28,455 nucleotides of DNA from DASUBN01 sp036500225 (GTDB taxonomy: Bacteria; Pseudomonadota; Gammaproteobacteria; Natronospirales; REEB76), in the NCBI GenBank assembly GCA_036500225.1, contig DASYCJ010000062.1, positions 1 through 28,455 on the forward strand, written 5' to 3'. The notes beneath the pieces were generated by a model. The model was not told the DNA's origin. It was given only the letters and a program-made list of their open reading frames with translations, and did no database searches. A program made the translations under genes and the position numbers. Positions 24,804 through 28,455 of this stretch are shown here, in pieces (the first letter of the stretch is position 1; each line of letters starts with the position of its first letter).

Positions 24804-25553
24804 TGGGTCCCGGTATCATCGTTCTTCTTCAAAAAGCAGAGCAACGGCTCCTGGCTGCTCTTCGGCAACCAATTGCCCTCCTCGCTCAACGTGCAATCCG
24901 GGATGCGCACCAACCAGGGCGCATCCGCCGATGACAATGGCCCCGATATCAACGTGGACATCCGCCCGATCAAGGGCCTCTATAGCGGCATCAACATCAA
25001 TGGCAGCGTGTTCAGCAACCTGACCTTGACCAAACACGGGACCGAGGTGGACATCTTCACGCCGGACCCTTCTTCCAGTGCCACCGTGGAAGTGGATCTC
25101 GACGAGTTCTTCGCCAACAGCGGCGTACTCGGGGACTTGGTGCCGGCCGGGACTCCGGTGACCGTGACCCTGACGCCGGTCTCCGGCGCCCCTCAGGTGT
25201 TCACGGTCCATACCAACGCCTTCACCACCGAGGCCATCTCCATCACCAATCTGAGCGGCTCTAGCATCAGCGACCTCACCCTGGGCAGCCCCTTGCACGT
25301 GGTTTGGACCCTGCCCAAGACCTTCGCCGTGGCCCAGGTCAAACTGAGTGTCATCGCCTTCGACGGCGACCAGACCCAGCCTACGACTAACTCATGCAAC
25401 GATGAAGGATCGATTCTCTCCGTCACCGCCACCTCCGGCGATGTTGACCTGCCCACCACCTGTGCTGGCACTCCCACCAAGCAGATCAACATCAACCTGA
25501 ACGTCACCGGCGTGAACGGCGAACGGGAGAACGTGATCTATATGTTCCAATGA
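24804..25553 (+). pseudogene. 5'-truncated secreted-type protein gene (remnant)
   Basis: An open frame of 249 codons follows the COG4705 stop directly and in the same frame, with no ATG or GTG start near its beginning. The first possible starts are TTG at 24873 and ATG at 24903, both without a ribosome site, and neither yields a signal peptide. The earlier codons read FFFKKQSNGSWLLFGNQ. This looks like the middle of a domain seen in large bacterial surface or lipoproteins (the NGSWLLFGNQ type), so protein-coding sequence begins before any start codon. The rest is Ser/Thr/Val-rich and beta-like, with two Cys near the C-terminus, and ends VNGERENVIYMFQ. I infer loss of the N-terminal part by deletion; a shortened expressed form is less likely. 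The gene is convergent with the AidB-like gene 15 bases on. Confidence 0.6.
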
Positions 25554-25568
25554 GCAGGCGCGTATCAG

Positions 25569-27179
25569 CTAACGGTGAGCCAGCTTGAAGCACCAATAGT
25601 GCAGAGCCTCGGGGGGCACCCAGCCTTCCGCGCTGGCCTCGGTCAGGAGCGAACATATATAGATACGCGCCAGGTGGTAAGCCAGGCGCCGTGCGCATCT
25701 CTCCAGGGCCTGCCGATCTGAAGAACTGGTCTGCAGCCAGGCGCCCATGGACTTCAGAGCTTCCGATATCTGCTGACTGCAAGGCTCCAGGGATGAACCG
25801 GTGGTATTGTGGATGAGTGCTTCCACGTCAGCGGCATAGGCCTTGAAGGCCTCGGGATCCTCCAGCACCCGCAACACGTCTAGGGACAGCACGTTGGTGG
25901 TGCCTTCCCAGATGGACAGCACCTGGCAATCCCGCAAGAGCCGCGGCAACCCGGTGTCTTCCACGTAACCCGCGCCGCCGAAACATTCCAGCACTTCGCT
26001 GGAGACGGCGACGGATTGCTTGGCGGTATAGAGCTTGGCGATAGGCGTAAGTAGTCTTAGCAAGAGCTGATCCGATGCAGAAGCCTTGCCCGTCTCGGAC
26101 TTGCCCAAGAGCAGGCCGAGATGCAGCACCAGGTGCAGGGCTCCCAGGTATTCGAATTCCAACTCTGCCAGGGTCTCCTGGTGCAGAGGCTGGTCGATGA
26201 TGAGCTTGCCGAAGGCCCGGCGCTTCCTGGCATAGTCCACTGCCAGAGCGATGCCGCGGCGCATGTAACTCACGGCGGACACGGCGTTATAGAGCCTGGT
26301 GACGTTCAGTACCGTGGCGATCTGCCGCACGCCCTTGCCCGGCTCGCCTATGCGCACGGCCGGCGTGCCTTGCAGGCTCAGCTCGGCCGTGGGCAACGCC
26401 CAAGTGCCCAGCTTATCCTTCAATCGGTGCACGAAGATGTCGTTGAGTTTCCCCTGCCGATCCCGCAACTCCAATAGATAGAGGCTGAGCTTGCCTTGCG
26501 CTTCGGGATCCTTCGCCAGGGTCACGGCGATCTCAGAGGTGGTGGCTGAGGTGAACCACTTGGTGCCATACAGGCGCCAGGCGCCTCGCTCAAGCTTGGC
26601 TTCGGTGGAGGTGCCGCTCACATCCGAGCCGCCGCCGCGCTCAGTCATCCACTGGCCTGAGGTCCAGAACTGCTCTGGATCGCGGCTGAGGAAATGGGGC
26701 AGGATGTCCTGCTTCAGCGCCGCATCACCGAACAGCTCGATGACCCGCGCGGCACCATCCGTCATGGCCAGTGGGCAGGAATAGATGGCGGAAGACGGAG
26801 TGTAGAGATGCAGGCGCAGGAACTGATGCAGCCGCGACCATTCGCCCTGCTTACGCTCGTAAGCCGTGGCGACGATGCCTTCTTCAGCAGCGATGCGATG
26901 CAGAGACTTCCAGGCATCCGAGACCTGGATGCGATCCACGCGCCGGCCCCAGGGGTCATAGGGCACATGCTGGGGCCGCTCAGTTTCTGCTTCAGCGGTG
27001 AGAGTCAGCATCTCATCCGCTGCGCGTGCACCCAGGGTCTCGAGGCCAGGCTCGATGGCAGCCAGTACTTCGATCGGCAGGCGCTTAGCCAGCCAGGTAC
27101 GCAATACGTCGTCATCCCGATACTGGTTGCCCAGTTCGGGACCGTCCTGGAAGAACCCGCCTTCTGGGCCGGCCTTCAT
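25569..27179 (-). CDS. Acyl-CoA dehydrogenase, AidB-like
   Basis: A 536-residue flavoprotein of the acyl-CoA dehydrogenase superfamily, close in length to E. coli AidB (541). The N-terminal DVLRTWLAKRLP and PYDPWGRRVDRIQVSDAWK, then EWSRLHQFLRLHLYTPSSAIYSCPLAM, are AidB-type. The FAD-binding part has QWMTERGGGSDVSGTST and RLYGTKWFTSA. The signature region is ECFGGAGYVEDTGLPRLLRD, then VLSIWEGTTNVLSLD. AidB answers DNA alkylation and binds DNA through its C-terminal domain, whereas relatives such as ACAD11-like enzymes act on CoA esters. Which applies here is open, since no ada or alk gene is nearby. The ATG at 27179 has no clear Shine-Dalgarno. Confidence 0.88.
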   Translation of the reverse strand: MKAGPEGGFFQDGPELGNQYRDDDVLRTWLAKRLPIEVLAAIEPGLETLGARAADEMLTLTAEAETERPQHVPYDPWGRRVDRIQVSDAWKSLHRIAAEEGIVATAYERKQGEWSRLHQFLRLHLYTPSSAIYSCPLAMTDGAARVIELFGDAALKQDILPHFLSRDPEQFWTSGQWMTERGGGSDVSGTSTEAKLERGAWRLYGTKWFTSATTSEIAVTLAKDPEAQGKLSLYLLELRDRQGKLNDIFVHRLKDKLGTWALPTAELSLQGTPAVRIGEPGKGVRQIATVLNVTRLYNAVSAVSYMRRGIALAVDYARKRRAFGKLIIDQPLHQETLAELEFEYLGALHLVLHLGLLLGKSETGKASASDQLLLRLLTPIAKLYTAKQSVAVSSEVLECFGGAGYVEDTGLPRLLRDCQVLSIWEGTTNVLSLDVLRVLEDPEAFKAYAADVEALIHNTTGSSLEPCSQQISEALKSMGAWLQTSSSDRQALERCARRLAYHLARIYICSLLTEASAEGWVPPEALHYWCFKLAHR

Positions 27180-27256
27180 GGTGTGGCCACCACGTCCATG
27201 GTCTGATTCTTACACGGGGGTGCTCGGAGCCAGAAATACCTACTGTCAAACCGATT

Positions 27257-27284
27257 TTGGGATATATCGAACAAGGGTTCTAAT
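27257..27284 (+). promoter_or_regulatory. Possible promoter of the small periplasmic protein gene
   Basis: TTGGGA (27257-27262, 4 of 6) and TCTAAT (27279-27284, 5 of 6) are spaced by 16 bases, in an AT-rich patch of an otherwise GC-rich window. Transcription would start about 22 bases before the ATG at 27314. Confidence 0.38.
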
Positions 27285-27313
27285 AACCGCCTTCCCAATC
27301 CAGGAGTCCCCAC

Positions 27314-27769
27314 ATGAATAAGCTTCCCTCCTTGCTCATCGGCTGTCTTTCCGCCACCGCCCTCAGCGCCGCCATGGCCGCGGCTGCGCCGGCCGCCAGC
27401 ACCGCCATGGGTGCCAACTCCATGAGTGGTACCGCCAATCCGGACCAGGAGATCGCCACTGCGCTGCAGCACGCCGGCATGTCTGCCGGTTCCTCCACCA
27501 TCGCCGATGTGCACAACCATCTGCACCACGTGCTCAACTGCCTCGTGGGTCCCTCCGGCGCCGGCTACGATGCTACCGCCGAAGATCCCTGCAAGGGCCA
27601 GGGTACAGGCGCCGTCAACGACGTGTATAACAAGAGCAAGGAACGCAAGAAGCTCGACGCCGCAGTGAAGGATGCCAACAAGGGTCTGAAAGAGGACGAT
27701 CTCAAGAAGGCCCAGAAAGAAGCCAAGGAAGTGATGGATGACTTGAAGGCTGCGCAGAAGGCAAAGTAA
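27314..27769 (+). CDS. Small periplasmic His/Cys- and Lys-rich protein
   Basis: A 151-residue protein with a signal peptide (KLPSLLIGCLSATALSAAMA, cleavage near residue 23). The central part (about 43-95) has the pattern ALQHAGMS, then VHNHLHHVLNCLVGPSGAGYD and DPCKGQG. That gives a cluster of His residues with two Cys about 20 apart, recalling small periplasmic metal-binding proteins. The C-terminus (about 105-151) is a Lys/Asp/Glu-rich amphipathic helix or coiled coil. I know similar unnamed proteins in proteobacteria, but no function is proven; metal binding is inference. AGGAG lies 7 bases before the ATG, and a strong terminator stands 20 bases after the stop. The gene looks monocistronic and well expressed. 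Confidence 0.85.
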   Translation: MNKLPSLLIGCLSATALSAAMAAAAPAASTAMGANSMSGTANPDQEIATALQHAGMSAGSSTIADVHNHLHHVLNCLVGPSGAGYDATAEDPCKGQGTGAVNDVYNKSKERKKLDAAVKDANKGLKEDDLKKAQKEAKEVMDDLKAAQKAK

Positions 27770-27783
27770 GCTAAGGCTCGCAG

Positions 27784-28284
27784 TCACGAAAAAGCCCGGC
27801 CACCGCGCCGGGCTTTTTCTTTGGCCTGAATAAATTGATGCGCCGCACATGGACGGGATGCTGAGCAAGTCAGGACCGAATGAGTAGCTCCTCCCCCATC
27901 TTGGTTTGACGATAGTGGCTCAGCCACAACCTGCCACTCATCCTCGTAGATCAAATAGCCAGGTTTGTCTGTAGTTACCCACAGGAATCCCATAGTCCTC
28001 GAGAATCGCTGCCAGTGCTCTTAGATGCTGGAGCGCATCGTGTGCTGTGGGTTTTAGCCATGACAGACCACGAGGGTTTTTGTGAAAGTCATTGCTTGTG
28101 CGGCTGACTTTTTTTCAGGAATTGGAAGATTATCTTTCAGCCAATCTAGATGTGTCTGGATGGCTCTAGCTTGGTATTTGGGAATCCCCTTGTGGCCAAG
28201 GGCGTCATAGGCCACAGACAACATCCCTGTGTCAAAGCCCGTGCTGTGGTCTATGTAGTGCACGATAAAGCGGATATAGACCAT
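27784..28284 (-). pseudogene. Conserved hypothetical gene broken by two frameshifts
   Basis: Three minus-strand frames together read as one protein. Frame 1 from ATG 28284: VYIRFIVHYIDHSTGFDTGM through DWLKDNLPIPEKK. After the A7 run (28109-28115) a second frame continues SRTSNDFHKNPRGLSWLKP and HDALQHLRALAAILEDYGIPV. Near 27977-27985 a third frame takes over: WVTTDKPGYLIYEDEWQVVAEPL. The joined order matches a family of about 125-residue proteins I recall from Xanthomonas-like bacteria, ending in GYVVYEDE and VVAEPF. Function is unknown. Beyond about 27910 the frame runs into the terminator and is probably not genuine. One missing base in the A-run and a two-base loss in a GT repeat would explain it. 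Sequencing error cannot be excluded. Confidence 0.65.
27788..27819. terminator. Strong bidirectional intrinsic terminator
   Basis: GAAAAAGCCCGGC (27788-27800) and GCCGGGCTTTTTC (27807-27819) pair perfectly around CACCGC. The arms carry A5 and T5 at their ends, so the hairpin works on both strands. It ends the small periplasmic gene (+) and also stands downstream of the broken gene on the minus strand. Confidence 0.93.
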
Positions 28285-28344
28285 GTGAAATCATATCGCG
28301 CTCAAGTCGGGACGAGAGGGCGAGGTGCGTAGCGCTGCGCGGGA

Positions 28345-28437
28345 GGGCATGGATGCCCGACCTGGAGTGTCGGCCGGAGCAGGAGCGAGGGGCCGAAACT
28401 AAACCTCCGACCCCGTATAAATTTAGGTTCGGAGGTT
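28345..28437 (+). other. Cluster of dyads in the non-coding 3' edge
   Basis: Within 93 bases there are GGGCAT/ATGCCC (28345-28350, 28353-28358; spacer 2), TCGGCC/GGCCGA (28370-28375, 28391-28396) and AACCTCCGA/TCGGAGGTT (28402-28410, 28429-28437). All are perfect. No ORF explains the region. It may be a structured RNA or an intergenic repeat copy. Confidence 0.45.
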
Positions 28438-28455
28438 CAAATCCTCCCCTACTCG
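28431..28455 (+). other. tRNA T-arm-like stem-loop with acceptor-like tail, cut by window edge
   Basis: GGAGG-TTCAAAT-CCTCC is a perfect 5-base stem with a canonical 7-base T-loop. Then come seven bases CCTACTC and a G in the discriminator position, after which CCA would follow outside the window. No matching 5' acceptor strand (GAGTAGG) is present. The best is GAGTGTC at 28365 with two mismatches, and no canonical D or anticodon arm was found. A full tRNA is therefore not supported; a tRNA 3'-end remnant such as an attachment-site copy is possible. Confidence 0.3.

Noticed and set aside
27221..27249. Perfect TTGACA on the minus strand upstream of the AidB-like gene
   Set aside because: No -10-like hexamer lies 16-18 bases downstream, so a promoter cannot be supported.
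28054..28284. Independent 76-residue gene
   Set aside because: The next frames continue the same protein; treating it as a separate small gene would hide the frameshifts.

Overview
The window is a GC-rich chromosomal segment of a gammaproteobacterium. The evidence is a type II secretion operon tail of the gspL-gspM-gspN type, a QmcA/NfeD pair, YaiI, Uup and an AidB-like protein. GTG and TTG starts and 4-base gene overlaps are frequent. I cannot name the genus; the gene content would suit the Xanthomonadales/Nevskiales neighbourhood. There is no plasmid, phage or insertion-sequence hallmark, and no CRISPR array. Apart from two damaged genes it reads as ordinary core or near-core chromosome.

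Layout. Positions 1-1537 (+) hold the 3' end of a type II secretion operon: the end of gspL, then gspM and gspN, joined by GTGA and ATGA overlaps. Positions 1669-5007 (+) encode a large GAF/PAS/GGDEF/EAL protein for cyclic di-GMP. Positions 5153-10373 (-) are a three-gene operon: a beta-propeller sensor diguanylate cyclase, a small DUF3311 membrane protein and a sodium:solute symporter, coupled by ATGA and GTGA overlaps. Positions 10466-16307 (-) are a five-gene operon in which every gene overlaps the next: otsB, a GH15 hydrolase, otsA, an MscS-type channel and an M48 lipoprotein protease. This looks like an osmotic or envelope stress unit that makes trehalose, may break it down, releases solutes and trims envelope proteins.

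A DUF1993 gene (-) and a small secreted protein gene (+) diverge at about 17.0 kb. The second is separated from the convergent yaiI by three perfect hairpins set end to end. From 17.7 to 24.0 kb (-) lie uup, a phytanoyl-CoA dioxygenase-like gene, a small monooxygenase-fold gene, and then nfeD-qmcA-flavoprotein-yaiI, which is probably one operon. Divergent from uup is a COG4705 membrane protein (+) with an exact fourfold internal repeat. Directly after its stop codon begins the frame of a secreted-type protein that has lost its N-terminus. An AidB-like acyl-CoA dehydrogenase (-), a small His/Cys/Lys-rich periplasmic protein (+) with a strong terminator, and a gene broken by two frameshifts (-) complete the coding part. 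The last 120 bases hold several dyads and end in a tRNA T-arm-like stem-loop cut by the window edge.

The most rewarding leads are the fully overlapping trehalose/MscS/M48 operon, the translationally coupled diguanylate cyclase-symporter operon, the fourfold repeat of the COG4705 protein, the tandem hairpins at 17603-17685 and the structured 3' edge. I saw no clear evidence of a wholly new defence or mobile system.
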